Source of the DNA: Sphingomonas hylomeconis
GTDB lineage: Bacteria; Pseudomonadota; Alphaproteobacteria; Sphingomonadales; Sphingomonadaceae
DNA length: 64,000 nucleotides
NCBI RefSeq assembly: GCF_025370105.1
Contig: NZ_JANQBK010000003.1
Location: forward strand, 186,001 to 250,000
Direction: 5' to 3'
A program made the translations under genes and the position numbers. Below the pieces are notes generated by a model that was given only the letters and a program-made list of their open reading frames with translations, did no database searches and was not told where the DNA came from. How positions within the stretch are numbered: the stretch's first letter is position 1; the number at the start of each line of letters is the position of its first letter. Below, piece by piece: positions 36,666 through 45,923 of the stretch.

Positions 36666-38237
36666 TCAGTGTCCCTTCAGGCGGCGATAGACGATGCGGA
36701 AATGCACGCCGACCGGAACGACGAACGCCTTTTCGTAATCGCGCGCCAGTTGCGCCTGCATGTAATTCCAGGTGCGCCAGTTGATCGTGCTGTACGTGCT
36801 TTCCGTCTCGACGACAAATTCCGGCTTGCCCGCCATGATCCGTGTGACCTCAGCCAGCGGATCGACGCCGATCGCGTTGTTCTCGACGCGGTTGTTGAGA
36901 TGATCGGGGAAAGGCCAGCGGCCGGGCAGGCACGAGCCGGTCAGGTGATAGAGGATCGGCTCGGCGGCAAAGACGAACAGGCAATCCTTCAGTCGCGGCT
37001 TGAGATAGGCCGCCATCGCATGGACTGCCTTGCCGCGGCCGCGCCCTTCCTGGTGCGTCAGGATCGCCACCGTGGCGAGCACGAACGCGACGAAGGCGAC
37101 GAACGCCACCGCCGGGATATGCAGGCGCCGATGCCGCGCGTGGAAATCGACCCCCGCGGCGAAATCGCTCAGCAGCGGCGCCGCGGCGATCGACAGCGGC
37201 AGCAGCATCGGCAGCGCGTAATGATCGTAATAGCTGCCGAACACCATCACCGCGCCGACCGCGACGATTGACCAGTCGCGCACGAATTTTTGCGTGCCGT
37301 GCCGCGGCAGCGCCACGATCCGCCCGGCGGCGTCCTTCGGCCGGCTGGAGATATAGGCGGCGACCAACAGCGGCAGCATCTGCGCCACCATCACGAACCA
37401 GCGCATGAACACCACGCCGACCGGCGGCGATCCGCGATCGAAGATCGAGGTGAAATTGGCGTAGACGAACGCTTCGTTATAGCCGCGCGCGGCATAAAAG
37501 CCCCAGGCGGCGGCGGTGGGGGCAAGCGCAATGACCAGCCACAGCGCCGCCAGACAGATCAGGCCGGGGAGGCGCACCCCGCGCAGATGCGCGAGCCACA
37601 ACAGCGCCAGGCCGAAAAAGGCACCCTCGAACAGCGCAGGATATTTGATCTGCATGGCCACGGCCATCAACGCCATGGCCCCGCAGCCCAGCGCGATTTC
37701 CCGGCTGCGGAACCGGTCCACATCGAGGATCCACACGATGCTGAGCGCAGCCAGCGCGGTGAACAGATTGTAGAAGACCGGCGACTGCCCCGCCTCCCCC
37801 CCGAACACGCACAGGTATAGCAGGTAGATCAGGCCGGCGATCAGCGCGGCGGGCTTGGTGGTGAAGCGCAATGCGATCTGGCCGATCACGCAGGCGGTGA
37901 GCGCGGCGAACAGCGTGGCGACGAGCTGATACTGGATCACCCCGTCGCCGCCCAACAACCGGATCCCGGCGAACAGGATGAACAGGCCGACCGGCTTGCG
38001 ATCCCAGATGTCGATATAGGGCAGATAGCCCTGCAGCAGGCGGTCGCCGGTCAGCAGATAGAATTGATCGTCCGGCTGCACGACGGGGTTGCCGAACTGG
38101 ATCGATCGAACGAGCAGGGCGAAAGCGAGAAAGACCAAGGCGCGGGACATCGGCGTCGCGCATAGGCGATCGACCAACCCCGGCCGCCGCGCAGCCGTTT
38201 TGTCGGCCGCCAGGGCGGCGAGATTATGGTGATTCAT
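36666..38237 (-). CDS. GT-C membrane glycosyltransferase (GT39/ArnT-like)
   Basis: This 523-residue inner-membrane protein has about 10-12 hydrophobic helices. The first periplasmic loop carries the acidic QPDDQFYLLTGDRLL and YIDIWDRKPVGLF, the D/E-x-D type signature of dolichol/polyprenol-phosphate sugar transferases (GT39/PMT/ArnT group). It probably moves a sugar from a polyprenyl-phosphate donor to a lipid or glycan acceptor; neither can be read from sequence. The C-terminal soluble part contains LYHLTGSCLPGRWPFPDHLN. The longest start (MNHHNLAALA) is used. It sits between dnaN and the Coq4-like gene. Confidence 0.8.
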   Translation of the reverse strand: MNHHNLAALAADKTAARRPGLVDRLCATPMSRALVFLAFALLVRSIQFGNPVVQPDDQFYLLTGDRLLQGYLPYIDIWDRKPVGLFILFAGIRLLGGDGVIQYQLVATLFAALTACVIGQIALRFTTKPAALIAGLIYLLYLCVFGGEAGQSPVFYNLFTALAALSIVWILDVDRFRSREIALGCGAMALMAVAMQIKYPALFEGAFFGLALLWLAHLRGVRLPGLICLAALWLVIALAPTAAAWGFYAARGYNEAFVYANFTSIFDRGSPPVGVVFMRWFVMVAQMLPLLVAAYISSRPKDAAGRIVALPRHGTQKFVRDWSIVAVGAVMVFGSYYDHYALPMLLPLSIAAAPLLSDFAAGVDFHARHRRLHIPAVAFVAFVAFVLATVAILTHQEGRGRGKAVHAMAAYLKPRLKDCLFVFAAEPILYHLTGSCLPGRWPFPDHLNNRVENNAIGVDPLAEVTRIMAGKPEFVVETESTYSTINWRTWNYMQAQLARDYEKAFVVPVGVHFRIVYRRLKGH

Positions 38238-38286
38238 GAATTCAAAAAGGCTTTCTACGCTAACGGCAGGCGGCGTGACCCCAGGG

Positions 38287-39399
38287 TCACACGCGCATCG
38301 GCATCAGCACATACAAGGCTGAGCTCTTGTCGTTCTCGCGGATGAGCGTCGGGGCGGCCGCATCGGCCAGATGGACCTCGATCGTATCGCCGTCGAGTTG
38401 CCCCAATATGTCCAGCAGATAGCGGCTGTTGAAACCGATCTCGAAGCTGGTGGCGACGTATTCGCCGGGCACTTCTTCCGCCGCCGTGCCGTTTTCGGGG
38501 CTGGTCACCGACAGCGTGATCTTGTCACGATCGAGCGCCATCTTCACCGCGCGGGTCTTCTCGGTAGCGATCGTCGAGACGCGATCGACGCCTTCCTCGA
38601 AGCTGCGCGGATCGATCTTGAGGATCTTGTCGTTGCCGGTCGGGATCACGCGGCTGTAATCCGGGAAGGTGCCGTCGATCAGTTTCGACGTGAGCAGCGC
38701 CTGGCCGAGATCGAAGCGGATCTTGGTGGGGGAGAGCGATACACCAACCGAGCCGTCGATCTCGTCGAGCAGCTTGCGCAGTTCGGCGATGCATTTGCGC
38801 GGGATGATCACGTCGGGCATCGTCTCGGCGCCGTCCGGGCGCGGCATCGTCACGCGCGCGAGACGGTGGCCATCGGTCGCCGCGGCCTTGAGCACGGGCA
38901 ACGGATCATCCGACACGTGCAGGAAGATGCCGTTCAGATAGTAGCGCGTCTCCTCGGTCGAGATCGCAAAGCGCGTCTTGTCGATCAATTGCTTGAGCGT
39001 TTCGGCCGGCAGCTCGAACGACACGGGCAGTTCGCCCTCGGCGATCACCGGGAAGTCGTCGCGCGGCAGCGTCCCGAGCTGGAATTTGGCGCGCCCCGCC
39101 ATGATCGTCATCTTGCCCTCGGCCGCGGCCAGGCTGACCTGGCTGCCTTCCGGCAGCTTGCGCGCGATGTCGAACAGCGTGTGCGCCGAGACGGTGGTCG
39201 CGCCGGGCTGGTCGACCGCGGCCGCGATCGTCTCGTTGATCTGCAGATCGAGATCGGTCGCCATCAGCTTGAGGCCGCCCTCGGCGGTCGCCTCGATCAG
39301 CACGTTGGACAGGATCGGGATGGTGTTGCGGCGCTCGACCACCGACTGGACGTGGCTCAGCCCCTTCAACAGGGTTGCGCGTTCGATCGTCGCCTTCAT
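38287..39399 (-). CDS. dnaN: DNA polymerase III beta subunit (sliding clamp)
   Basis: This 370-residue protein forms the ring-shaped dimer that tethers replicative polymerase to DNA. The three clamp domains are visible: MKATIERATLLKGLSHVQSV at the start, PRDDFPVIAEGELPVSFELP near the middle, and the terminal SALYVLMPMRV, which closes the clamp and forms part of the partner-binding pocket. Full family length. No dnaA is nearby. It is followed on the strand by a glycosyltransferase, a Coq4-like gene, recF, an OmpA gene and gyrB. Confidence 0.97.
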   Translation of the reverse strand: MKATIERATLLKGLSHVQSVVERRNTIPILSNVLIEATAEGGLKLMATDLDLQINETIAAAVDQPGATTVSAHTLFDIARKLPEGSQVSLAAAEGKMTIMAGRAKFQLGTLPRDDFPVIAEGELPVSFELPAETLKQLIDKTRFAISTEETRYYLNGIFLHVSDDPLPVLKAAATDGHRLARVTMPRPDGAETMPDVIIPRKCIAELRKLLDEIDGSVGVSLSPTKIRFDLGQALLTSKLIDGTFPDYSRVIPTGNDKILKIDPRSFEEGVDRVSTIATEKTRAVKMALDRDKITLSVTSPENGTAAEEVPGEYVATSFEIGFNSRYLLDILGQLDGDTIEVHLADAAAPTLIRENDKSSALYVLMPMRV

Positions 39400-39502
39400 T
39401 CAATTTCCCCCGGGCCGGCTGCTCGACCTTGTGCCGCCGCCAAATTTCTAACCCGCCAAACGTGTAGAGTCGGGGGTATTGACCGTCTCCTAACCTTAAC
39501 GA

Positions 39503-39535
39503 AAAAAAGGGCCGGAGCAAGCGCTCCAGCCCTTC
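39503..39535 (-). terminator. Intrinsic terminator of the outer-membrane barrel gene
   Basis: The stem GGGCTGGAGC / GCTCCGGCCC (minus strand) with a four-base loop is followed by seven T, about 50 bases past the barrel-gene stop. It lies ahead of dnaN on the same strand and would insulate it. Confidence 0.85.
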
Positions 39536-39585
39536 TCTGCTGTCCGAAATGGGGCCGCGAATGACGGCCCCGCTATCTCGAAATC

Positions 39586-40197
39586 TTAAAAGCGCATGCC
39601 GACGCCGGCGAGTACCTGATGACGATCAAGATCGATGTTGATATCGCCGCGATCGATGTTGGTGTAGTTCGAATAGCGATATTCGGCCTTCACATAGGCG
39701 TTGCCGCTCATCTTGTATTCCATCCCGGCACCCAGGCGGTAGCCCTCGGCATCGTCCTTGTCGCGCACGGTGACGGTGCCGAGCGAGTAGCGCGAATCGA
39801 TCCGCTGGTTGGTATAGCCGGCCTTGGCGTAGATCATCGCGACGGGCGAGATGGCGTAACCGAGGCGCGCGCCGGCATAGAGATCACGGCCGCCCTTGAC
39901 GCGGAAGCGATCGTTGCTGGCGAACACGTTGTTGTCGTCCGACTTTGCCGTCGTGCCGGTGATCTCACCTTCGACGCCGAGGATCACGCCGCCGACCTGG
40001 GCATCGTAGCCGAGCTGGCCGCCATAGACGACGCCGTCGAAGCCGTTCTCGCCGCCGACATGGTCATAGCCGGCAATTGCTTCGATGCGCGGTCCGGTGA
40101 ACGGTGCCGCCTCGACCGGCACATCCTGGGCGAAGGCGGGGGCGGCGAGGCCGAGGGCGATCGTGCCGGCGGCAGCGGACAAAGCAAATTTGCGCAT
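39586..40197 (-). CDS. Outer-membrane beta-barrel protein (OmpA-like/Omp25 type)
   Basis: This 203-residue exported protein has a signal peptide (AAAGTIALGLAAPAFAQ) followed by alternating beta strands with aromatic ends, such as GPRIEAIAGYDHVGG, VIYAKAGYTNQRIDS and AYVKAEYRYSNY. It ends in VGMRF, the C-terminal Phe signal for the BAM machine. Eight strands are likely, as in the porin/opacity OMP_b-brl family. It may act as a structural surface protein; no specific ligand is predicted. GGAG lies eight bases before the ATG. Divergent from the phosphatase gene at 40338 with a 140-base promoter region. Confidence 0.87.
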   Translation of the reverse strand: MRKFALSAAAGTIALGLAAPAFAQDVPVEAAPFTGPRIEAIAGYDHVGGENGFDGVVYGGQLGYDAQVGGVILGVEGEITGTTAKSDDNNVFASNDRFRVKGGRDLYAGARLGYAISPVAMIYAKAGYTNQRIDSRYSLGTVTVRDKDDAEGYRLGAGMEYKMSGNAYVKAEYRYSNYTNIDRGDINIDLDRHQVLAGVGMRF

Positions 40198-40337
40198 TTT
40201 GATGACTCCAGTTGGACAATCCCGCCGTCTCCGCGGCTGGGAAGGGATAAATAGGCGCGCCGCGCCGACGTTGCATGAACCTCAGATAAACAAGGAAATC
40301 CGTTGCTTTTGCGCCACACGGGGTTGAATGCGGGGGC

Positions 40338-40991
40338 ATGGATTCCAATGCCCCAATGCGGACAAGAAGCGGCCGCGATTTCATCGCGCGGCACGGCGAA
40401 ACGGTGTTCAACGCGGCCAGGCGCCTGCAGGGCGAGGCGCCGCATACCCCGCTGACGCGCGCGGGCTTCGCGCAGGCCGAGGAAATGGGCCGCGCGCTGC
40501 GCGCCGAATTGGGCGCGAAGCCGGCCCTGGCGCTCTGGGCCTCGCCGACCGGCCGCGCGCTGCAGACGCTGGCGGTAATCGCCGAGCATCTCGAGCTCGA
40601 CTGGCACGACGCCAAAACCGATCCGCGGCTGATCGAGATCGGCATGGGCGGCTGGGGCGGGCGCTATTATGCCGATGTCATCGCCGAGGTTGGCCCGGTG
40701 TTCGATCCCACGAGCGGCCTGCTGCGCGCCGCCCCCGATGGCGAACGCTATCCCGAGATTGCGGCGCGGGTCGGCGGCTGGCTCGACGACACGGCGGGCG
40801 ACGACGGCGACCGGCTGGTGATCATGCACGGCATTTCCAGCCGCGTGCTGCGCGGCGTGATGACCGGGGCGCGCGATGTCGCGGGCTTCGACGCGCCGGC
40901 GCTGCCGGGCCTGCCGCAGGGATCGGTGGTGATGATCGCGCAAGGCGAGGAGCGGCTGGTTCATCTCGGCACCGGCGGCGGCGGCGCGTGA
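40338..40991 (+). CDS. Histidine phosphatase family protein (phosphoglycerate mutase-like)
   Basis: This 217-residue enzyme has the catalytic RHG motif at residues 18-20 (FIARHGETVFNAARRLQGE), the second arginine in ASPTGRALQTLAVIA, and the second catalytic His in RLVIMHGISSRVL. Members hydrolyse phosphate esters such as phosphosugars or alpha-ribazole phosphate; the substrate is unknown. An expected glutamate after GMGGW is Gly here (GGWGGRYY), slightly unlike the usual GMGGWEG pattern. The ATG of MDSNAP is used. The stop overlaps the following gene's GTG (GTGA). Confidence 0.85.
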   Translation: MDSNAPMRTRSGRDFIARHGETVFNAARRLQGEAPHTPLTRAGFAQAEEMGRALRAELGAKPALALWASPTGRALQTLAVIAEHLELDWHDAKTDPRLIEIGMGGWGGRYYADVIAEVGPVFDPTSGLLRAAPDGERYPEIAARVGGWLDDTAGDDGDRLVIMHGISSRVLRGVMTGARDVAGFDAPALPGLPQGSVVMIAQGEERLVHLGTGGGGA

Positions 40992-41467
40992 GACGGGTGC
41001 TGCTGCTGGCCGTGCTGGCCGCGGCGCCGGCCGCAGCACGCGACTCGCTCGGGGTGTTCGATCGCTGGGGTGCGTTCAGCGATGCCGCCCCGCGCCGCTG
41101 CTATGCGATCGCGCAACCGGTGCAGACCGGCGGCGCGGCGCGCTGGCGGCCGTTCGCCAGCATCGCGACCTGGCCCGGACGGGGCGCCCGCAACCAGCTG
41201 CACATCCGCCTCAGCCGCGCGCGCGACACGCGCGCGCGCGTGACACTGTCAGTCGGCGAGCGCCGCTTCGCGCTCGTTGCGGGCAAGGCCGATGCCTGGT
41301 CGCCGGACAAGCGCACCGATGCGGCGGTGGTCGCGGCGATCCGCTCGGGGCGCAGCATGAGCGTCGAATCGCTCAGCCGGAGCGGCCAGCCGTTCGCTGA
41401 CGTCTACGCACTGCGCGGCGCGGCGACGGCGATCGACGCGGCGGCGCTGGCATGCGCGCGGGGATAG
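40988..41467 (+). CDS. Exported protein, invasion-associated locus B-like
   Basis: This 159-residue protein begins with a short signal peptide (RVLLLAVLAAAPAAA) and contains GVFDRWGAFSDAAPRRCYAI and RGARNQLHIRLSRA. The first segment, with the W-x-F..(C)YA pattern, and the VTLSVGERRFALVAGKADAW segment resemble the IalB fold, but similarity is moderate. Its GTG start overlaps the phosphatase stop, so the two are co-translated. A family A palindrome follows. Function unknown; periplasmic location expected. Confidence 0.68.
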   Translation: MRRVLLLAVLAAAPAAARDSLGVFDRWGAFSDAAPRRCYAIAQPVQTGGAARWRPFASIATWPGRGARNQLHIRLSRARDTRARVTLSVGERRFALVAGKADAWSPDKRTDAAVVAAIRSGRSMSVESLSRSGQPFADVYALRGAATAIDAAALACARG

Positions 41468-41480
41468 CCTTCTGAGCGAC

Positions 41481-41562
41481 TGTTCTCCTGCGAACGCAGG
41501 AGCCCAGAATACCGCGCGCAGCCCTCGTGATCCTGGGCCCCCGCTTTCGCGGGGGAGCATGT
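41481..41562. repeat. Intergenic palindromic repeat, family A copy 2
   Basis: TGTTCTCCTGCGAACGCAGG + AGCCCAG at the left pairs imperfectly with CTGGGCCCCCGCTTTCGCGG + GGGAGCAT at the right. The right arm has drifted to C/G-rich hairpins. It occupies most of the 41468-41620 gap before rlmN, in which nothing else is recognisable. Confidence 0.8.
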
Positions 41563-41620
41563 TTGGTGGGACGGCCGCCGGGGCGAATCGCCGAACTGGA
41601 AATCCTCGCGATTTTCGCCT

Positions 41621-42841
41621 ATGTGCGCGCCCATGCCCAACACCGCGACGACCCTCATGCCCATTCCGGGGCATATCGATCCTGTACCCGTGCCCCGCGA
41701 ATTCAAGCCGCGCGCCGATGGCCGGATCGACCTGCTCGGCCTGTCCAAGCTCGATCTGCGCATGGCGCTGGAAACCTCGCAGCTCGAGCCGCGTCAGGCC
41801 AAGCTGCGCGCCAAGCAATTGTGGCACTGGATCTACAATCGCGGCGTCACCGATTTTTCTTTGATGACCGATATCTCGAAGACGATGCAGCCATGGCTCG
41901 AGCAGCGCTTCACGATCAGCCGCCCGCAGGTCGTCGAGGCGCAGGTCTCGACCGATGGGACGCGCAAATGGCTGCTGCGCACCGACGACGGCAACGATTA
42001 CGAGATGGTGTTCATCCCTGATGCCGATCGCGGCACCTTGTGCGTGTCGAGCCAGGTCGGCTGCACGCTCAATTGCCGCTTCTGCCATACCGGCACGATG
42101 CGGTTGGTGCGCAACCTCACGCCGGCGGAGATCGTCGGGCAGGTCATGCTGGCCCGCGACGGGCTCGGCGAATGGCCGAGCCAGCCCGAGGGGCGGATGC
42201 TGACCAACATCGTGATGATGGGGATGGGCGAGCCGCTGTACAATTTCGATCAGGTGCGCGATGCGCTCAAGATCGTCATGGACGGCGACGGCTTGGGCCT
42301 GTCGCGCCGGCGGATCACGCTCAGCACCTCGGGTGTGGTGCCGATGATGGCGCGCGCCGGCGAGGAGATTGCGGTCAATCTCGCCGTCTCGCTGCATGGC
42401 GTCACCAAGGAAGTGCGCGACGAGCTCGTGCCGATCAACAAGAAATACGGCATCGAGGAACTGCTGCAGGCGTGCGCCGATTATCCCGGTGCGAACAATG
42501 CGCGGCGCATCACGTTCGAATATGTCATGCTCAAGGACAAGAACGACAGCGACGCCGAGGCGCACGAGCTGGTCCGCCTGCTGAAGCATTACGACCTGCC
42601 GGCCAAGGTCAATCTGATCCCGTTCAATCCCTGGCCCGGCGCGCCGTACGACTGCTCGACCCCGGAGCGGATCAAGTCCTTCTCCAACATCATCTTCGAT
42701 GCCGGGATCTCCGCGCCGATCCGCACCCCGCGCGGGCGCGACATCGATGCCGCGTGCGGGCAGCTGAAGACCGCGAGCGAGAAGCTGTCGCGTGCCGAGC
42801 TCGATCGGCAGGCCGAGGAAAAGCTGGCCGCGCTTGGCTGA
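41621..42841 (+). CDS. rlmN: Dual-specificity 23S rRNA/tRNA methyltransferase RlmN
   Basis: This radical SAM enzyme of about 402-406 residues methylates A2503 of 23S rRNA and A37 of some tRNAs. The iron-sulfur motif C-x3-C-x2-C is in [29 protein letters not shown] is the SAM/Gly motif, and the conserved C-terminal cysteine is in [15 protein letters not shown]. The N-terminal Fe-S accessory domain is normal. The ATG at 41621 or 41633 is possible; neither has a strong ribosome site. The downstream permease start overlaps its end. Confidence 0.95.
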   Translation: MCAPMPNTATTLMPIPGHIDPVPVPREFKPRADGRIDLLGLSKLDLRMALETSQLEPRQAKLRAKQLWHWIYNRGVTDFSLMTDISKTMQPWLEQRFTISRPQVVEAQVSTDGTRKWLLRTDDGNDYEMVFIPDADRGTLCVSSQVGCTLNCRFCHTGTMRLVRNLTPAEIVGQVMLARDGLGEWPSQPEGRMLTNIVMMGMGEPLYNFDQVRDALKIVMDGDGLGLSRRRITLSTSGVVPMMARAGEEIAVNLAVSLHGVTKEVRDELVPINKKYGIEELLQACADYPGANNARRITFEYVMLKDKNDSDAEAHELVRLLKHYDLPAKVNLIPFNPWPGAPYDCSTPERIKSFSNIIFDAGISAPIRTPRGRDIDAACGQLKTASEKLSRAELDRQAEEKLAALG

Positions 42842-43598
42842 TCCTTCAGTGGCGACGGCTGCGCTGATGGCCGGTGCCGGTCTCGTCGGCGGCGCGATGA
42901 ACGCGCTGGCCGGGGGCGGCACCTTTGCCACCTTGCCCGCGCTGATCGCGCTCGGGCTGCCGGCCAATGTCGCGAATTCGACCTCCAATGTCGCGTTGTT
43001 GCCGGGGGCGGCGACCAGTGCCTGGGGGTTTCGCGATGAGCTGGGCCCGGTCGGCGGCGTCGATGTCCGGTTGCTCGGCGGGATCACCTTTCTCGGTGGA
43101 CTGGCGGGCAGCGCATTGCTCGTCGTCACGCCGAGCAATGCGTTCGACCTGATCATTCCCTGGCTGCTGCTGCTCGCCTTTGTGGTGATCGCGTTCGGCG
43201 CGGGCGGCGCGCGCTGGCTGCACGCGCATGTGTCGATCGGGCGGCGCAGCCTGGTCGCGGGTCAGGTGCTGCTCGGCATCTATGGCGGCTATTTCGGCGG
43301 CGGCGTGGGGATGATGACCACCGCGATGTACGGGCTGCTGGCCAATGTCAGCCCGCGCGCGCTGTTCGCGCCGCGCACGCTGATGCTGGCGCTGGCCAAT
43401 GCCGCCGCGGCGATCGTGTTCGTCTGGGCCGGGCTGGTCTATTGGGCGGCGGGCGTGCCGATGCTGGTCGGGGCGATCCTCGGCGGATGGCTGGGCGCCA
43501 GGCTGGGCAAGAAGTTGCCGGCTGGCGCGGTCAAGGCGTGGACCCTGTGCGTCACCGGGGCGACGACCCTGGTATTCTTCTGGCGGGCCTACGTCTGA
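42834..43598 (+). CDS. TauE/SafE-family membrane permease (sulfite exporter-like)
   Basis: This protein of about 250 residues has about eight hydrophobic helices. The inverted-repeat motif of the TauE/SafE family is seen in [20 protein letters not shown], in [20 protein letters not shown], and in [20 protein letters not shown]. These proteins are thought to export sulfite, sulfonates or related anions; the substrate is unknown here. The start is uncertain: TTG 42834, overlapping rlmN, or GTG 42849. GAGGAA lies 13 bases before the TTG. Probably in one transcript with rlmN. Confidence 0.8.
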   Translation: MADPSVATAALMAGAGLVGGAMNALAGGGTFATLPALIALGLPANVANSTSNVALLPGAATSAWGFRDELGPVGGVDVRLLGGITFLGGLAGSALLVVTPSNAFDLIIPWLLLLAFVVIAFGAGGARWLHAHVSIGRRSLVAGQVLLGIYGGYFGGGVGMMTTAMYGLLANVSPRALFAPRTLMLALANAAAAIVFVWAGLVYWAAGVPMLVGAILGGWLGARLGKKLPAGAVKAWTLCVTGATTLVFFWRAYV

Positions 43599-43685
43599 CC
43601 ATGGCCGCGGCCGGCGGACGCGGCCCGCGCCGCTGCCTGCCGCCGACCCTTCCCCAAGTCCCGGCCCCGCGATAGAGCAGCGCAG

Positions 43686-45923
43686 ATGGCGGCGCGCGAC
43701 ACCCTGAACCTCGATCGACGCACGCTTCTCATCGGCGGCGGCGTGGGCGTCGGCCTGGTCGTCGCGCTGGCGCTCTGGCCGCGCGATTATGCCGCCAATC
43801 TCACCGCGGCGCCGGGCGAGACGGTGTTCGGCGCCTGGCTCAAGATCGGCGAGGACGGGCATGTCACCGTCGCGGTGCCGCAGGCCGAACACGGCCAGGG
43901 CGTGTATACCACGCTGCCGCAGATCCTGGCCGACGAGCTCGGCGCGGATTGGCGCACCGTCGGCGTGCAGCCCGCGCCGCTCAACCCGCTTTATGCCAAT
44001 GCGCTGGCGCTCGACGATCTGTTCGAAGGCGCGTTCGATGCATGGCCGGCGCCCTTGCGCGCCGGCCATGCGCAGCGCACCGCGCTGATGCTGACCGGCG
44101 GCTCGACCTCGGTGCGCGCGTTCGAGGCGCCGCTCCGCGCGGCCGGCGCGGCGGCGCGAATCCTGTTGACCAAGGCGGCGGCGGCGCGCTGGGGCGTCGA
44201 CTGGCAGGCATGCGGTGCGGCGGCGGGGTTCGTCACGCATGGCACCAAGAAGCTGCGCTTCGCCGCGCTCGCTGCCGAGGCGGCGGGCGGCAGCGTGCCC
44301 GATCCCATCCCGCTGCGCGCCAATGATGACAGCCGGCTGTACGGCCAGTCGCTGCCGCGGCTCGACGTGCCCGCCAAGGTCGATGGCTCGGCCAATTTCG
44401 CCGGCGATATCCGCCTGCCCGACATGGTTTATGCCAGCATTCGCCAGGGCCCGACCGGCGATTCCAAGCTGATCCGCGTGGATCGCGCCGCCGCCGATCG
44501 CATCCGCGGCGTCAGCCAGGTGGTGACCAACGATCGCTGGGTCGCGGCGATCGCCAACAATTGGTGGGCGGCGAACAAGGCGCTCGACGCGCTGGCGCCG
44601 CGCTTCGCGACGACCGGCGCGATCATCTCCAGCGGGTCGATCGACGCCGCGCTGATGGCCGCGCTCGACGGCCCGGGAAAACGCTTGGCGGCGCAGGGCG
44701 ATCTGTCCGCCGCGTTCAAGGGCGCCGAGGTGATCACCGCCGAATATCGTGCCGGCCTGGCGGTGCATGCCGCGATCGAAACGCAGACGGCAACCGCGCA
44801 GTTCAAGGACGGCAAGCTCGAACTGTGGCTGCCGACCCAGGCGCCGGGCGTGGCGCGCGCCGCGGCGGCGGCGGTGCTGGGCATCGCGGAAGATGCGGTG
44901 ACGATCTACCCGATGCTCGTTGGCGGGTCGTTCGGCGCCAATCTCGAATCGCTTGCCGCCGAACAGGCCGCGCTGATCGCACGTGAGATCCGCCGTCCGG
45001 TGCAGCTCGTCTGGTCGCGCAGCGAGGATCTGCTGCACGATCGCTACCGCCCGCCGGCCGTGGCGCGGATGACCGCGCGGCTCGGCCGCAACGGTCAGAT
45101 CCGCGGCTGGCTTGCCAAGATTGCCGCGCCCGCGACCGGCCACGAGCTTGCCGCCCGCCTGCTCGCCGGCGATGCGGCGGCGCGGGGCGCGCTTGCCGCC
45201 AGCGGTTCGGGCGATCGCTATGCCGTCGCCGGCGCCCGCCCGTTCTACAATATCCCCAGTTTCGCGGTTGATCACCACCCGGCGGAGATCGGCGTGCCGA
45301 CCGGTCATTGGCGCTCCGGCGCGCACAGCTACACCTGCTTCTTCACCGAATCCTTCCTCGACGAGCTTGCGCACGCCTCGTCCAGCGAGCCGCTGTCGTA
45401 CCGGATCGGCATGCTCGGCGGCAATGCGCGACTCGCCCGCTGCCTGTCGACCGCGGCGTCGCTCGGCGGGTGGGAAGGCGGCGTGGCCGGCAGCGGACAG
45501 GGCATTGCCTGCCACGCCTTTCGCGGCAGCTATATCGCTGTGCTGGCCGAGGCGAGCATCGGCGCGGGGCAGCGCCCGCAGGTCGACCGGCTCGTCGCCG
45601 CGGTCGATTGCGGGCGGCAGGTCAATCCCGATGTCGTGCGCCAGGCGATCGAGGGCGGGCTGATCTTCGGCATGGCGCAGGCGTTGGGGGCGACGACCGG
45701 CTTCACCGAGAATCTCGCCGACGCGCGCGGCTTCGGCGATCTTGCGCTGCCGCGGCTCGCGACGACGCCCGACATCACCGTCGAGCTGATCCGCAGCGAG
45801 GCGGATCCCGGCGGCGTCAGCGAACTCGCCGTGCCGCCGGTTGCGCCGGCCATTGCGAATGCGCTGCAATCGGCTACCGGTTTTCGCATACGCAGCCTGC
45901 CGCTCAGGCCTGGAGACCGATGA
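43686..45923 (+). CDS. IorB-like molybdopterin-binding subunit (xanthine dehydrogenase family)
   Basis: This 745-residue protein starts with a twin-arginine-like signal (NLDRRTLLIGGGVGVGLVVA), suggesting export or membrane anchoring. It has molybdenum cofactor-binding blocks: AEHGQGVYTTLPQILADELG, GGSFGANLESLAAEQAA and, close to the C-terminus, GVSELAVPPVAPAIANAL, whose Glu is the presumed catalytic base. It belongs to the isoquinoline 1-oxidoreductase beta-subunit-like group, i.e. hydroxylases of N-heterocycles or aldehydes. No [2Fe-2S] alpha subunit gene is adjacent, which is unusual. The stop overlaps the hemH start by one base. Confidence 0.85.
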   Translation: MAARDTLNLDRRTLLIGGGVGVGLVVALALWPRDYAANLTAAPGETVFGAWLKIGEDGHVTVAVPQAEHGQGVYTTLPQILADELGADWRTVGVQPAPLNPLYANALALDDLFEGAFDAWPAPLRAGHAQRTALMLTGGSTSVRAFEAPLRAAGAAARILLTKAAAARWGVDWQACGAAAGFVTHGTKKLRFAALAAEAAGGSVPDPIPLRANDDSRLYGQSLPRLDVPAKVDGSANFAGDIRLPDMVYASIRQGPTGDSKLIRVDRAAADRIRGVSQVVTNDRWVAAIANNWWAANKALDALAPRFATTGAIISSGSIDAALMAALDGPGKRLAAQGDLSAAFKGAEVITAEYRAGLAVHAAIETQTATAQFKDGKLELWLPTQAPGVARAAAAAVLGIAEDAVTIYPMLVGGSFGANLESLAAEQAALIAREIRRPVQLVWSRSEDLLHDRYRPPAVARMTARLGRNGQIRGWLAKIAAPATGHELAARLLAGDAAARGALAASGSGDRYAVAGARPFYNIPSFAVDHHPAEIGVPTGHWRSGAHSYTCFFTESFLDELAHASSSEPLSYRIGMLGGNARLARCLSTAASLGGWEGGVAGSGQGIACHAFRGSYIAVLAEASIGAGQRPQVDRLVAAVDCGRQVNPDVVRQAIEGGLIFGMAQALGATTGFTENLADARGFGDLALPRLATTPDITVELIRSEADPGGVSELAVPPVAPAIANALQSATGFRIRSLPLRPGDR

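Noticed and set aside
42846..45869. Minus-strand open frame of about 1000 codons opposite the permease and IorB-like genes
   Set aside because: Arg/Gly/Asp/His-rich shadow translation with no domain; the plus-strand genes have clear catalytic motifs.
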